DNA from: Roseiflexaceae bacterium UBA965
Lineage (GTDB): Bacteria > Chloroflexota > Chloroflexia > Chloroflexales > Roseiflexaceae
Length of the DNA stretch: 7,416 bases
Assembly: GCA_002292925.1 (NCBI GenBank)
Contig: DBCF01000214.1
Span: 1,844 to 9,259 of the forward strand
Direction of reading: 5' to 3'
Of this stretch, positions 1 to 6,643 are shown one piece after another. A program made the position numbers and the translations under genes. Position 1 is the first letter of the stretch; each line of letters begins with the position of its first letter. The notes below the pieces were generated by a model. The model was not told the DNA's origin, searched no databases, and saw nothing but the letters and a program-made list of their open reading frames with translations.

Positions 1-1
1 C

Positions 2-643
2 CCCGATCCAGTCAACGACCTGCAAGGCCCCGGCGTCAGCGTCTGTACCACTCAATTCAATCACGGTAACGCCGATGTAATTGGTGGCGGCATGCTGGCC
101 GATGAATTCATTACCTTGCCGATTATCTTTTGGAAGCGCTTTTTGCCCCCCGAAATTCCCCGTTGGGGCGCGGCCGCCAAAGAATTCATGCGCTACGCCT
201 ATCCCCGCTTCGTCGACATCACCGGCCCCGTTCAAGAAATCCCTAGCCCCGACAGCCGCGTGACCCTCGACAGCAATGTACGCGACCGCTACGGCCTGCC
301 AGTGGCCCGCTTGTCGGGTACCACCCACCCCGAATCAGTGCGCACGTCGGCCTTCATGTTCGAACGCGCCCGTGAATGGGTCGAAGCCGCCGGCGTGACC
401 CGCTTGTGGGGCAAGCCACCCAGCTTGACCCTCAGCGCTAGTCAGCACCAAGCGGGCACCTGTCGCATGGGCGACGACCCCGCCACCTCGGTCACCAATC
501 GTGACGGCCAGATTCATGGCATCAGTAACCTTTATGTGGCCGATGGCTCGACCCATGTCACCAACGGGGGCTTCAATCCGGTCTTGACGATTATGGCCAA
601 TGCCTTTCGAGTTGGGGAAAAAATGCTCCAGCGCGGTCGGTGA
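2..643 (+). CDS. GMC-family FAD-dependent oxidoreductase, C-terminal part (5' end outside window)
   Basis: The reading frame is open from the left edge to a TGA at 641-643, giving 213 visible residues; the FAD-binding N-terminal part lies outside the window. What remains is the GMC C-terminal substrate domain. Visible landmarks are HQAGTCRMG (His codon 446-448, the family's conserved catalytic His), then LYVADGS, then GGFNPVLTIMANAFRVGEKM, whose Asn (575-577) sits where GMC enzymes carry the second catalytic residue (His or Asn). The ATG at 92 lies inside the domain and is not a real start. GMC enzymes oxidise alcohols, sugars or sterols at FAD. The substrate cannot be deduced here; the sequence recalls glucose/gluconate-dehydrogenase-like and cholesterol-oxidase-like members more than choline dehydrogenase. 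No signal peptide or partner subunit can be judged. The gene converges with the exporter gene at 715 and ends 9 bases before the shared terminator hairpin. Confidence 0.9.
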   Translation, partial: PDPVNDLQGPGVSVCTTQFNHGNADVIGGGMLADEFITLPIIFWKRFLPPEIPRWGAAAKEFMRYAYPRFVDITGPVQEIPSPDSRVTLDSNVRDRYGLPVARLSGTTHPESVRTSAFMFERAREWVEAAGVTRLWGKPPSLTLSASQHQAGTCRMGDDPATSVTNRDGQIHGISNLYVADGSTHVTNGGFNPVLTIMANAFRVGEKMLQRGR

Positions 644-649
644 ATCAGC

Positions 650-703
650 AAAAATCCGCCCCTATCTGGCACAATTGGTGCCAGATAGGGGCGGATTGGT
701 TTT
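650..703. terminator. Bidirectional intrinsic terminator between convergent genes
   Basis: Two perfectly complementary 20-base arms (653-672 and 678-697) enclose a 5-base loop (AATTG). On the + strand the stem is followed by TTGGTTTT-type sequence (696-703). On the - strand it is followed by five T residues (complement of 650-654). It lies between the stop codons of the GMC gene (+) and the YedA-like gene (-), so it can end both transcripts. The stem is very long and fully paired, and also contains a GC-rich block. Confidence 0.88.
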
Positions 704-714
704 GTCCGGTTGCG

Positions 715-1596
715 CTAGGCTGTGGCTTTGGCAGGAGTAGTGGTTTTGGCTAGTGACATCAACAACACGCCGCCGATAATCAACGGCAACGAAATCATCA
801 TGTAGGGGCTAATCGTCTCGCGATTCAACAAAAACCCCAACAATACTGCAACCATCGGGTTGACATATGCCGAGCTAATTGCCAGCGAAGGGCGTACCCG
901 TGGTACCAAATACGAGTAAGCCGAAAATCCCACAAACGACCCGAAAATTACCAAATAGCTAAAGGCCAGCAGGGAATTGGTGGTTGGCATGGCGGTGAAA
1001 TGTTCACCGGTTGCGAGGGCAGCAATGGCAAGTGAGGCACTCGCTCCCACCATCTGCGCGCCACTGCCCATCAAGCCACTGGCCTGTTTGACGCGGGGCA
1101 TGAGTACCGTCCCCAATGCCCAGCCCATGGCAGCGAGAAGCAACAAGATAAACCCCCACGGTGCGGCTTGGATGTTGCCGTCAAAGCTGAGGACTGCAGC
1201 CCCGAGGAAGCCTACTGTCAAGCCGATGATTTCGCGGCGATTGGGCCATGAGCCCCAAAACCCCGCAAATAAGGCCGCCCAAATCGGCGAACTGGCCAGA
1301 ATCAAGGCAGTCAGGCTGGTCGAAATATAGCCCAGCCCCAGCACCACGCCGCCGTTGCCGATGCCCAGCAAGATCACACCAATCCCCATGCCACCCAGCA
1401 TCTCGCGTCCTGTGGGCCAGGCGGTGCCGCGCACGCGCATAAACAACATCAACCCCAACCCAGCAATGGCAAAGCGCATGCTTGCCATGCTAAGGGGCGG
1501 GAAGCTTTCACGGGCAAACTTCATGCCTAGATACGTCGAACCCCAAATCGTATAGGTTGCCAACAACGCCAACCCCACCTTTAGTCGATCTGACAC
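715..1596 (-). CDS. yedA: YedA-like EamA/DMT-family exporter
   Basis: This 293-residue inner-membrane protein has the usual length and about ten hydrophobic segments of the drug/metabolite transporter superfamily, arranged as two EamA repeats (roughly residues 10-137 and 147-283). It aligns by eye with E. coli YedA: IWGSTYL near the N-terminus, PPLSMASMRF around 33-42, a GNGGVV stretch near 80, an AMGWALGTV segment near 155-163, and YVNPMVAVLLG in the second repeat. Such proteins export small metabolites or drugs; the actual substrate is unknown. The start is GTG at 1596, supported by an AAGGA ribosome-binding site (complement of 1603-1607) 6 bases upstream, and the stop is TAG at 715-717. 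The gene lies 69 bases after uvrA on the same strand with no obvious terminator between, so co-transcription with uvrA is possible in addition to a local promoter. The symbol is by similarity only; a generic EamA transporter is the safe name. Confidence 0.88.
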   Translation of the reverse strand: MSDRLKVGLALLATYTIWGSTYLGMKFARESFPPLSMASMRFAIAGLGLMLFMRVRGTAWPTGREMLGGMGIGVILLGIGNGGVVLGLGYISTSLTALILASSPIWAALFAGFWGSWPNRREIIGLTVGFLGAAVLSFDGNIQAAPWGFILLLLAAMGWALGTVLMPRVKQASGLMGSGAQMVGASASLAIAALATGEHFTAMPTTNSLLAFSYLVIFGSFVGFSAYSYLVPRVRPSLAISSAYVNPMVAVLLGFLLNRETISPYMMISLPLIIGGVLLMSLAKTTTPAKATA

Positions 1597-1625
1597 GGTA
1601 TATCCTTTGAAAAATGAACTGCTTC

Positions 1626-1634
1626 ATCATACCA
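1626..1634 (-). promoter_or_regulatory. Candidate extended -10 promoter for the YedA-like gene
   Basis: On the - strand this reads TGG followed by TATGAT, an extended -10 (TGnTATAAT-like, 5 of 6 in the hexamer). No good -35 is present 16-18 bases upstream, which extended -10 promoters tolerate. A start near 1619 would leave a leader of about 20 bases containing the AAGGA site before the GTG at 1596. The element is short and could be chance. Confidence 0.35.
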
Positions 1635-1665
1635 CTATCAACCTGCGGTGGGGTAGATGTTTTTC

Positions 1666-4653
1666 CTATACTGGGCGAAACATCTCTTCCAAGAAATATC
1701 CCGTATGTGATTCCGCCACCGCCGCCACCGCTTCGGGGGTGCCCATGGCAATTACTTGCCCGCCGCCACTACCCCCTTCGGGTCCCATGTCAATCACCCA
1801 GTCGGCGGTTTTGACCACATCGAGATTATGCTCGATTACTAGCACCGTGTTGCCGGCTTCCACGAGGCGATGCAACACCGTCAGCAAGCGTTGCACATCC
1901 GCAAAGTGCAAGCCGGTGGTGGGCTCGTCGAGGATATAGATGGTGCGGCCGGTTTCGGCACGGGCCAGCTCACGCGACAATTTAATCCGTTGTGCTTCGC
2001 CACCCGACAAAGTGGTGGCCTGTTGGCCAAGCGCGATATAGTCCAGCCCTACATCGTGCAATGTGGTCAAAATTTTGGTGATGCGCGGGATATGCGCAAA
2101 AAACTCCAAGGCCGTCTGCACGTCCATGTCGAGCACATCGGCGATAGTCTTGCCACGATACTTGACCGTCAAGGTTTCGCGGTTGTAGCGCTTACCCTTA
2201 CAGACCTCGCAACGCACCGCCACATCCGCCAAAAACTGCATGTCAATCAGTTGGATGCCGGCCCCTTCACACGCCTCACAACGCCCACCCTTGGTGTTGA
2301 ACGAAAAGCGCCCCACATCGTAACCGCGTACTTTGGCTTCGGGAGTCTGGGCATATAAATCGCGGATGAGATCAAATACCTTGACGTAGGTGGCAGGGTT
2401 CGAGCGGGGAGTGCGCCCAATCGGTTGTTGGTCGATGTCAATCACCTTGTCGAGGTATTCCAGCCCAGTTATATTGTCGAGCGGGCCAGCAATCAAGGTC
2501 GCCCGACTCAAACGATTGGCCAAGGTGGGGTACAACGTACCGTTGATGAGCGACGATTTGCCCGAGCCTGATACCCCGGTGACCGCGATAAATGTTCCCA
2601 ACGGGAATTTAATCGACACGTTGCGCAGATTGTTCATGCGCGCCCCCTGCATTTCGACCCATTCCCCAGTACCTGCCCGGCGCGTGGTGGGGGTGGCGAT
2701 TTGCAACTTGCCCGACAAATAAGCGCCGGTCAACGAATTGGCGACCTTGGCCACTTCGGCCGGACTATCTGCCGCCACCACTTCGCCTCCTTTGACACCT
2801 GCACCCGGTCCAAAGTCAATCAGGTAATCTGCCGCCTGCATCGTTTCGAGGTCGTGCTCAACCACAATCACGCTATTGCCCAAATCACGCAATTTAATCA
2901 GCGTATTGAGCAACTTACGATTGTCGCGTTGGTGCAAGCCGATGCTGGGCTCGTCGAGGATGTACATCACACCCACCAAACCCGAACCGATTTGCGACGC
3001 CAAGCGGATGCGTTGGGCCTCGCCACCCGACAAACTGGGGGCTGCCCGGGCCATGGTCAAGTAGTGCAGTCCCACATTGAGCAAAAATCCTAGTCGCTCT
3101 TGGATTTCTTTCAAAATATCGCCCGCAATAAACAAGGCGTTGCCTGCCAACGGCGTGACCGTTTCGCGTTCGACCGTAATCACCCTATCGCCGGCCAATC
3201 CCAGCGCCCAGGCATGCGCTTCGCTGACATTCAAGGCACACACGTCGCTAACCGACCAGCCCCCCACTTTGACCGCCCGACTTTCGGCCCGCAAGCGCGC
3301 CCCTTTGCAGGTAGGGCAGGGTTGGTCGCTCATAAACGACGTATAGTATTCGCGATTCATGTCGCTACCGGTCTGGTTGTAGCGCCGGTTGATTTCGCTG
3401 GCCAGCCCTTCCCAGGTGCGCATGAACTCACCCCGTGAGCCACTGTCTTCGTTAGCCCAACTAAACTTGATGCGCTCTTTGCCACCACCGTTGATGATGA
3501 CATCCCGCGATTTTTCACTCAAATCACGCCACGGGGCATCGAGGTCGATACCGAAATGAGCCGAAATCACAGACAAGCTCTTGTAACCCCAGCTATCGCG
3601 TTTTTTGCGTAATTCGCCCCAATAGGGGATGGCGCCGTCATGTATCGACAAGGCGTCGTTGGGTACCATCAGGTTGATATCGACTTCCATGCGCGTCCCT
3701 AGGCCGGTACAATCGGCACAGGCGCCTTGGGGTGAGTTAAACGAAAACATCTGCGGGGTTAATTCGCTAAACGAAATCCCACAGGTGGTGCAGGTGTTTT
3801 CGACACTCATAATCCATTCGCTGGGGCCAACCACTTCATCGTCGCTTTTGGGGCGATCGACAATGCTAATCACACACACACCGTCGCCAGTCCGCACTGC
3901 CAACTCAATCGCATCGGTGACGCGGGTGACATAGGCATCCCACGTGCTTTGCAGATTGGCACTAGCTTTGCCGATGCCGACGTCGAGAGGATTTTCGCTA
4001 CTTACATCGTCGCGCCCAGGCACCGCCAAGCGGTCGACCACCACTTCAATTGAGTGTTTGACCTTTTTGTTGAGCTTGATCTCGGTGCTCAAATCCATGA
4101 TTTCGCCATCCACCCGCACGCGAGTGAATCCTTCGGTGCGGGCGTCGCTAAAGACTTCTTTGTATTCGCCTTTGCGCCGCGATACCGCCGGTGCCAGCAC
4201 CATGAAGCGCGTGCCGGTGGTGAGGTTCAATACGCGATCGACCATCTGTTCGGGGCTTTGTGACGCCACTGCTTGCCCACAAATGTGGCAGTGTTGCGTG
4301 CCCACCCGCCCATACAGCAAACGCAGGTAGTCATATATTTCGGTGACCGTTCCCACCGTCGAGCGGGGGTTTTTGGAGGCACTTTTTTGTTCGATGGCAA
4401 TCGCAGGCGACAAGCCACCGATATAATCTACCTTGGGCTTTTCGAGTTGTCCCAAAAATTGGCGGGCATAGGCTGATAAAGACTCAACATAACGGCGTTG
4501 CCCTTCGGCATACAATGTGTCAAAAGCCAACGATGATTTACCTGAGCCTGATACCCCGGTTAATACCACCAATTTATCACGTGGAATCGTGAGATCGATG
4601 CCCTTGAGGTTGTGCTCGCGCGCCCCACGGATGACAATACTATCTCGTGCCAT
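1666..4653 (-). CDS. uvrA: Excinuclease ABC subunit A (UvrA), DNA damage recognition ATPase
   Basis: This 995-residue UvrA is the damage-sensing ATPase of nucleotide excision repair. It acts as a dimer in the cytoplasm and loads UvrB at bulky lesions. All family landmarks are present in order: Walker A GVSGSGKSS at 33-41; the UvrB-binding region at about 131-210; a zinc module C288, C291, C312, C315; a CPTC pair at 446-449; ABC signature LSGGEAQRIRL at 541 and Walker B ILDEPS near 565; a second Walker A at 693-701; the second zinc module C792, C795, C815, C818; a second LSGGEAQRIKL at 882; Walker B ILDEPTTGLHF near 907; switch histidines H600 and H942. The protein is about 55 residues longer than E. 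coli UvrA, partly through extra sequence at about 211-245. The UvrB-binding region argues for canonical UvrA rather than a UvrA2 or DrrC-type paralogue. The start is ATG at 4653, with AGGGA about 9 bases upstream, and MARDSIVIRGAREHNLKGI matches the family N-terminus. A separate promoter and LexA-like palindrome precede it. Confidence 0.98.
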   Translation of the reverse strand: MARDSIVIRGAREHNLKGIDLTIPRDKLVVLTGVSGSGKSSLAFDTLYAEGQRRYVESLSAYARQFLGQLEKPKVDYIGGLSPAIAIEQKSASKNPRSTVGTVTEIYDYLRLLYGRVGTQHCHICGQAVASQSPEQMVDRVLNLTTGTRFMVLAPAVSRRKGEYKEVFSDARTEGFTRVRVDGEIMDLSTEIKLNKKVKHSIEVVVDRLAVPGRDDVSSENPLDVGIGKASANLQSTWDAYVTRVTDAIELAVRTGDGVCVISIVDRPKSDDEVVGPSEWIMSVENTCTTCGISFSELTPQMFSFNSPQGACADCTGLGTRMEVDINLMVPNDALSIHDGAIPYWGELRKKRDSWGYKSLSVISAHFGIDLDAPWRDLSEKSRDVIINGGGKERIKFSWANEDSGSRGEFMRTWEGLASEINRRYNQTGSDMNREYYTSFMSDQPCPTCKGARLRAESRAVKVGGWSVSDVCALNVSEAHAWALGLAGDRVITVERETVTPLAGNALFIAGDILKEIQERLGFLLNVGLHYLTMARAAPSLSGGEAQRIRLASQIGSGLVGVMYILDEPSIGLHQRDNRKLLNTLIKLRDLGNSVIVVEHDLETMQAADYLIDFGPGAGVKGGEVVAADSPAEVAKVANSLTGAYLSGKLQIATPTTRRAGTGEWVEMQGARMNNLRNVSIKFPLGTFIAVTGVSGSGKSSLINGTLYPTLANRLSRATLIAGPLDNITGLEYLDKVIDIDQQPIGRTPRSNPATYVKVFDLIRDLYAQTPEAKVRGYDVGRFSFNTKGGRCEACEGAGIQLIDMQFLADVAVRCEVCKGKRYNRETLTVKYRGKTIADVLDMDVQTALEFFAHIPRITKILTTLHDVGLDYIALGQQATTLSGGEAQRIKLSRELARAETGRTIYILDEPTTGLHFADVQRLLTVLHRLVEAGNTVLVIEHNLDVVKTADWVIDMGPEGGSGGGQVIAMGTPEAVAAVAESHTGYFLEEMFRPV

Positions 4654-4672
4654 ATCGCTGTTTCCCTATCCG

Positions 4673-4700
4673 CTTATATGCACATATGTGCTATTGTTAC
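4673..4700 (-). promoter_or_regulatory. Candidate uvrA promoter
   Basis: On the - strand, GTAACA (4700-4695, 4 of 6 to TTGACA) is followed after 16 bases by TATAAG (4678-4673, 5 of 6 to TATAAT), 19 bases before the uvrA ATG at 4653. It sits just downstream of the exporter operon's terminator, where uvrA needs its own promoter. The start site would fall near 4666, inside or next to the AGGGA ribosome-binding site, giving a very short leader. That makes the exact assignment uncertain. Confidence 0.45.
4680..4691. promoter_or_regulatory. Palindromic operator candidate, LexA/SOS-box-like, before uvrA
   Basis: GCACATATGTGC is a perfect 12-bp palindrome between the candidate -35 and -10 of uvrA. 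Taken as a 14-mer (AGCACATATGTGCA on the - strand) it matches 10 of 14 positions of the Bacillus LexA/DinR box CGAACATATGTTCG, including the whole central ACATATGT, but each half-site has GCAC/GTGC instead of GAAC/GTTC. uvrA is a classic SOS gene in many bacteria. What is seen is the palindrome and its position; LexA binding is inferred. Another repressor, or chance in an AT-rich spacer, remains possible. Confidence 0.45.
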
Positions 4701-4714
4701 TGGTAAGTATAATC

Positions 4715-4760
4715 GAAAAAAAGAAGCTGTGCCGAATCGACGTCTGATTCTTGGCACAGC
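4715..4760 (-). terminator. Intrinsic terminator of the ABC exporter operon
   Basis: On the - strand, an 8-bp stem (4760-4753 with 4733-4726, GCTGTGCC/GGCACAGC) continues, after a two-base bulge, into a further 5-bp stem (GATTC/GAATC at 4746-4750 and 4734-4738) with a 7-base loop. It is followed by TTCTTTTTTTC (complement of 4715-4725). It lies 26 bases after the permease stop codon and before the uvrA promoter region, so it separates the exporter transcript from uvrA. Confidence 0.88.
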
Positions 4761-4786
4761 ATTGTGTCAAACGGGTATGTTGCTAA

Positions 4787-5536
4787 TTAGTTGGCAGTGA
4801 CAGCGTTGAAACGCCGTAACGCCAGCCACGTCCCTGCCACTGCAAAGCCCATTAGCAATCCCAAATTAAGCAGATTGGCACTCATATCAGTGCTTTGGGT
4901 GCTACTGCGGGCCACATCGATGAACCAGGTGGCGGGGTTGGCTTTGGCCAACCATTGCATCCAGACTGGCGCACTGTCGAGGGGGTAGAGGGCGTTTGAG
5001 GCAAACAACAACGGCAAATTAAACAAAAAAATCATGCCGTGATAGCCCATAATGCTCTTGGAACGGGCCGCCACGCCCAAGGCAATCCCGGCAAACCCCA
5101 GTGTGAAACAAATCAAGGCAATCAGGGTTGCGAGCCAGCCCACCACGCCACCACCCAGCTGTGCGCCAGCCAATACGCCGACGATGACCACGATGATGAT
5201 TTGAAAAAACGCCTTGCTAACCGTGGCACACATATGCCCCAACAAAATACTCAGACGGGGAATGGGCGCAACCATGTATTCACGCAAAATCCCGCGCAAG
5301 CGTTCGTCGAGGAACATCATGCCGCCGCCGGCAGCCCCACCCAGCGCCGTCAACGCCAAGATACCCGGTAACATGAAGCTCAGGTAATTGCTTTGGTCTG
5401 GCAACATCCGCCCCATGCCCACCCCAAACAACGCCACCCACAAAATCGGTTGGATGAGCAGGCCGCCCAATTCTTCGCGGTTGCGCGTAAACTTGCGCAT
5501 GTGCCGGAGCCAAATCGCATAGGTTGCATTGATCAT
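4787..5536 (-). CDS. ABC-2 type transporter permease, DrrB-like
   Basis: This 249-residue integral membrane protein is the membrane half of an ABC-2 exporter. About six hydrophobic segments can be read (roughly 24-42, 52-74, 107-125, 132-155, 166-184, 222-240). Family landmarks are a cytoplasmic helix reading FLDERLRGILREYMVAPIPR (75-94), which matches the conserved coupling motif after the second membrane segment, and NPATWFIDVAR (200-210), a typical ABC-2 motif. The gene starts with ATG at 5536, overlapping the ATPase stop codon (ATGA, 4 bp). GAGGTG (complement of 5542-5547) lies 5 bases upstream, inside the ATPase 3' end, so translation is probably coupled. The protein is slightly shorter than the antibiotic exporter DrrB. 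It should form a complex with the ATPase encoded just upstream, probably two copies of each. The substrate is unknown; drugs, lipids or polyketide-like compounds are typical for the group. Confidence 0.9.
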   Translation of the reverse strand: MINATYAIWLRHMRKFTRNREELGGLLIQPILWVALFGVGMGRMLPDQSNYLSFMLPGILALTALGGAAGGGMMFLDERLRGILREYMVAPIPRLSILLGHMCATVSKAFFQIIIVVIVGVLAGAQLGGGVVGWLATLIALICFTLGFAGIALGVAARSKSIMGYHGMIFLFNLPLLFASNALYPLDSAPVWMQWLAKANPATWFIDVARSSTQSTDMSANLLNLGLLMGFAVAGTWLALRRFNAVTAN

Positions 5537-6471
5537 GATTTCACCTCATCGCGTAATGCCCGGCCCGTGGTCTGCAAAAAGACATCACCGAGGCTTGGTC
5601 GCGTCATATTCATGTCGCTGACCTGCAACCCGTCGGCGCGCAGGCCATCAAGGATGGTGGCGATGCGCCGCGAGCCGTGGTCGACACCGACCCGCAATTC
5701 GCCGTTTTGGATAGCCCAATTCCGCACCCATTCGGCCTGTAACCAGCTAGGTTGATAGTCTGCTGGGTAATTGGCGGTAATCCGCACCATTTCACTACCA
5801 AACTGCCCAATCAACTCTGCCGGTGTGCCACTAGCCACCATGCGCCCATGGTCGATGATGCCCACCTGTTGGGCTAGGATTTCAGCTTCGTCCATGGCGT
5901 GGGTGGTAATCAGCATGGTCATGCCGTGTTGCTGTTGGAGCATGCGCAGATAATCCCAAATCATGGCACGGTGTTGCGGGTCGAGCCCTTGGGTGGGTTC
6001 ATCGAGGAACAATATCTGCGGTTGCATCATCAAGCAGCGCGCCAATTCGAGCCGCCGGCGCATCCCCCCCGAATAGGTACCGGTGAGGCGGTCTGCGGCG
6101 TCGTTGAGCTCGACCAGCGTGAGTAATTCTTTGGTGCGTTGGGTGCGGGTGGCGGCGTCGAGTCCGTATAGCCGTCCATAAAAGTCGAGCGCCTCACGGC
6201 CGCTTAAATCACGGTCGAGCACCAAATCTTGGAAGGTCACGCCAATTACCCGCCGCACGGCGTCGGGGTTGCGCACGGCATCATGCCCGGCAATCACGAT
6301 GGTGCCACGGTCGGGGCGGAGCAACGTCGTCAACATGTTGATGGTGGTACTTTTGCCGGCCCCGTTGGGTCCGAGCAGGGCGTACACGCTCCCTTGCGGG
6401 ACGTGTAATTCGAGGTCGATGACTGCCTGTACCGTGCCAAATTGTTTGTGTAACCCTTGGGCATCGATCAT
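5533..6471 (-). CDS. ABC transporter ATP-binding protein, DrrA-like
   Basis: This 312-residue cytoplasmic ATPase energises the ABC-2 permease encoded next to it. The motifs are complete: Walker A GPNGAGKST at 34-42, Q-loop Gln81, signature YSGGM at 133-137, Walker B ILFLDEP at 153-159 with catalytic Glu158, D-loop GLD at 162-164, and switch His191. The C-terminal extension ends with RPSLGDVFLQTTGR (291-304), typical of the daunorubicin-resistance DrrA group. The start is ATG at 6471 (MIDAQGLHKQFG), which has a strong GAGGTG site 4 bases upstream. The frame stays open to an ATG at 6564, but that 31-codon extension would run through the tRNA terminator and into the tRNA gene, so it is rejected. 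The stop overlaps the permease start by 4 bases. No convincing promoter lies between the tRNA terminator and this gene. Symbols such as drrA are used loosely for the family, and the substrate is unproven. Confidence 0.93.
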   Translation of the reverse strand: MIDAQGLHKQFGTVQAVIDLELHVPQGSVYALLGPNGAGKSTTINMLTTLLRPDRGTIVIAGHDAVRNPDAVRRVIGVTFQDLVLDRDLSGREALDFYGRLYGLDAATRTQRTKELLTLVELNDAADRLTGTYSGGMRRRLELARCLMMQPQILFLDEPTQGLDPQHRAMIWDYLRMLQQQHGMTMLITTHAMDEAEILAQQVGIIDHGRMVASGTPAELIGQFGSEMVRITANYPADYQPSWLQAEWVRNWAIQNGELRVGVDHGSRRIATILDGLRADGLQVSDMNMTRPSLGDVFLQTTGRALRDEVKS

Positions 6472-6475
6472 GCTA

Positions 6476-6481
6476 CACCTC
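6476..6481 (-). promoter_or_regulatory. Ribosome-binding site that sets the ABC ATPase start
   Basis: GAGGTG on the - strand lies 4 bases before the ATG at 6471. It selects this ATG over the upstream in-frame ATG at 6564 and begins only 4 bases after the U-tract of the tRNA terminator. Confidence 0.8.
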
Positions 6482-6485
6482 ATAT

Positions 6486-6518
6486 AAAAAACAAAGTGCC
6501 CAGCTTTTGGCTGGGCAC
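6486..6518 (-). terminator. Intrinsic terminator after tRNA-Arg
   Basis: On the - strand, a perfect 9-bp stem (GTGCCCAGC with GCTGGGCAC, 6518-6510 and 6504-6496) with a 5-base loop is followed by TTTGTTTTTT (complement of 6495-6486). It starts 9 bases after the encoded CCA end of the tRNA. Because it abuts the ribosome-binding site of the ABC ATPase, it may also act as an attenuator for the exporter operon. Confidence 0.88.
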
Positions 6519-6527
6519 CGTGGATAG

Positions 6528-6604
6528 TGGTGACGCTGACTAGATTCGAACCAGCAACCTTCACCTTCGGAGGGTGATGCTCTATCCAATTGAGCTACAG
6601 CGCC
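6528..6604 (-). tRNA. tRNA-Arg (anticodon CCG), CCA encoded
   Basis: The - strand folds into a standard cloverleaf of 74 bases plus an encoded CCA (6530-6528). The acceptor stem is GGCGCTG/CAGCGTC with a G2-U71 wobble and discriminator A. The D-arm is GCTC/GAGC with the loop GG followed by A, fitting A20, an arginine identity base. The anticodon stem TCACC/GGTGA holds the loop CTCCGAA, so the anticodon is CCG and reads CGG codons. There is a 5-base variable loop, then a T-arm GCTGG/CTAGT (two wobble pairs) with loop TTCGAAT. It has its own promoter and terminator. Confidence 0.97.
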
Positions 6605-6614
6605 ATTGGGTCTA

Positions 6615-6643
6615 ATGATAGCACCCCCAAGGGGTGCGGTCAA
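6615..6643 (-). promoter_or_regulatory. Sigma-70-type promoter of tRNA-Arg
   Basis: On the - strand, TTGACC (6643-6638, 5 of 6 to consensus) and TATCAT (6620-6615, 5 of 6) are separated by exactly 17 bases. The -10 ends 10 bases before the tRNA 5' end at 6604, which leaves a leader of only a few bases. The TGA inside the -35 box is the stop codon of the upstream EamA gene. The spacer is itself a perfect inverted repeat (GCACCCC, 3-base loop, GGGGTGC at 6637-6621). Confidence 0.8.

Noticed and set aside
335..556. A - strand open frame opposite the GMC oxidoreductase
   Set aside because: It overlaps the strongly conserved GMC C-terminal domain and has no supporting motif.
1710..1735. GCC/ACC triplet-like run that looks like a simple repeat
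   Set aside because: It encodes an Ala/Val-rich stretch (AVAAVAE) near the UvrA C-terminus and is explained by coding.
2564..4560. A 17-base identical repeat (2564-2580 and 4544-4560) within uvrA
   Set aside because: Both copies encode the GVSGSGK Walker A loops of the two ABC modules; the repeat reflects the ancient internal duplication of UvrA and is not a separate element.
1607..4747. Many + strand open frames of 60-160 codons across the uvrA region
   Set aside because: They are antisense shadows of uvrA; their translations show no domain pattern, and the - strand frame has a complete set of UvrA motifs.
6528..6604. tRNA gene as an integration site for a mobile element
   Set aside because: No integrase, direct repeat of the tRNA 3' end, or atypical DNA is visible on either side in this window.
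6621..6637. Hairpin after the EamA stop codon as an intrinsic terminator
   Set aside because: The 7-bp stem lacks a following T-run, and the sequence is better explained as the spacer of the tRNA promoter.
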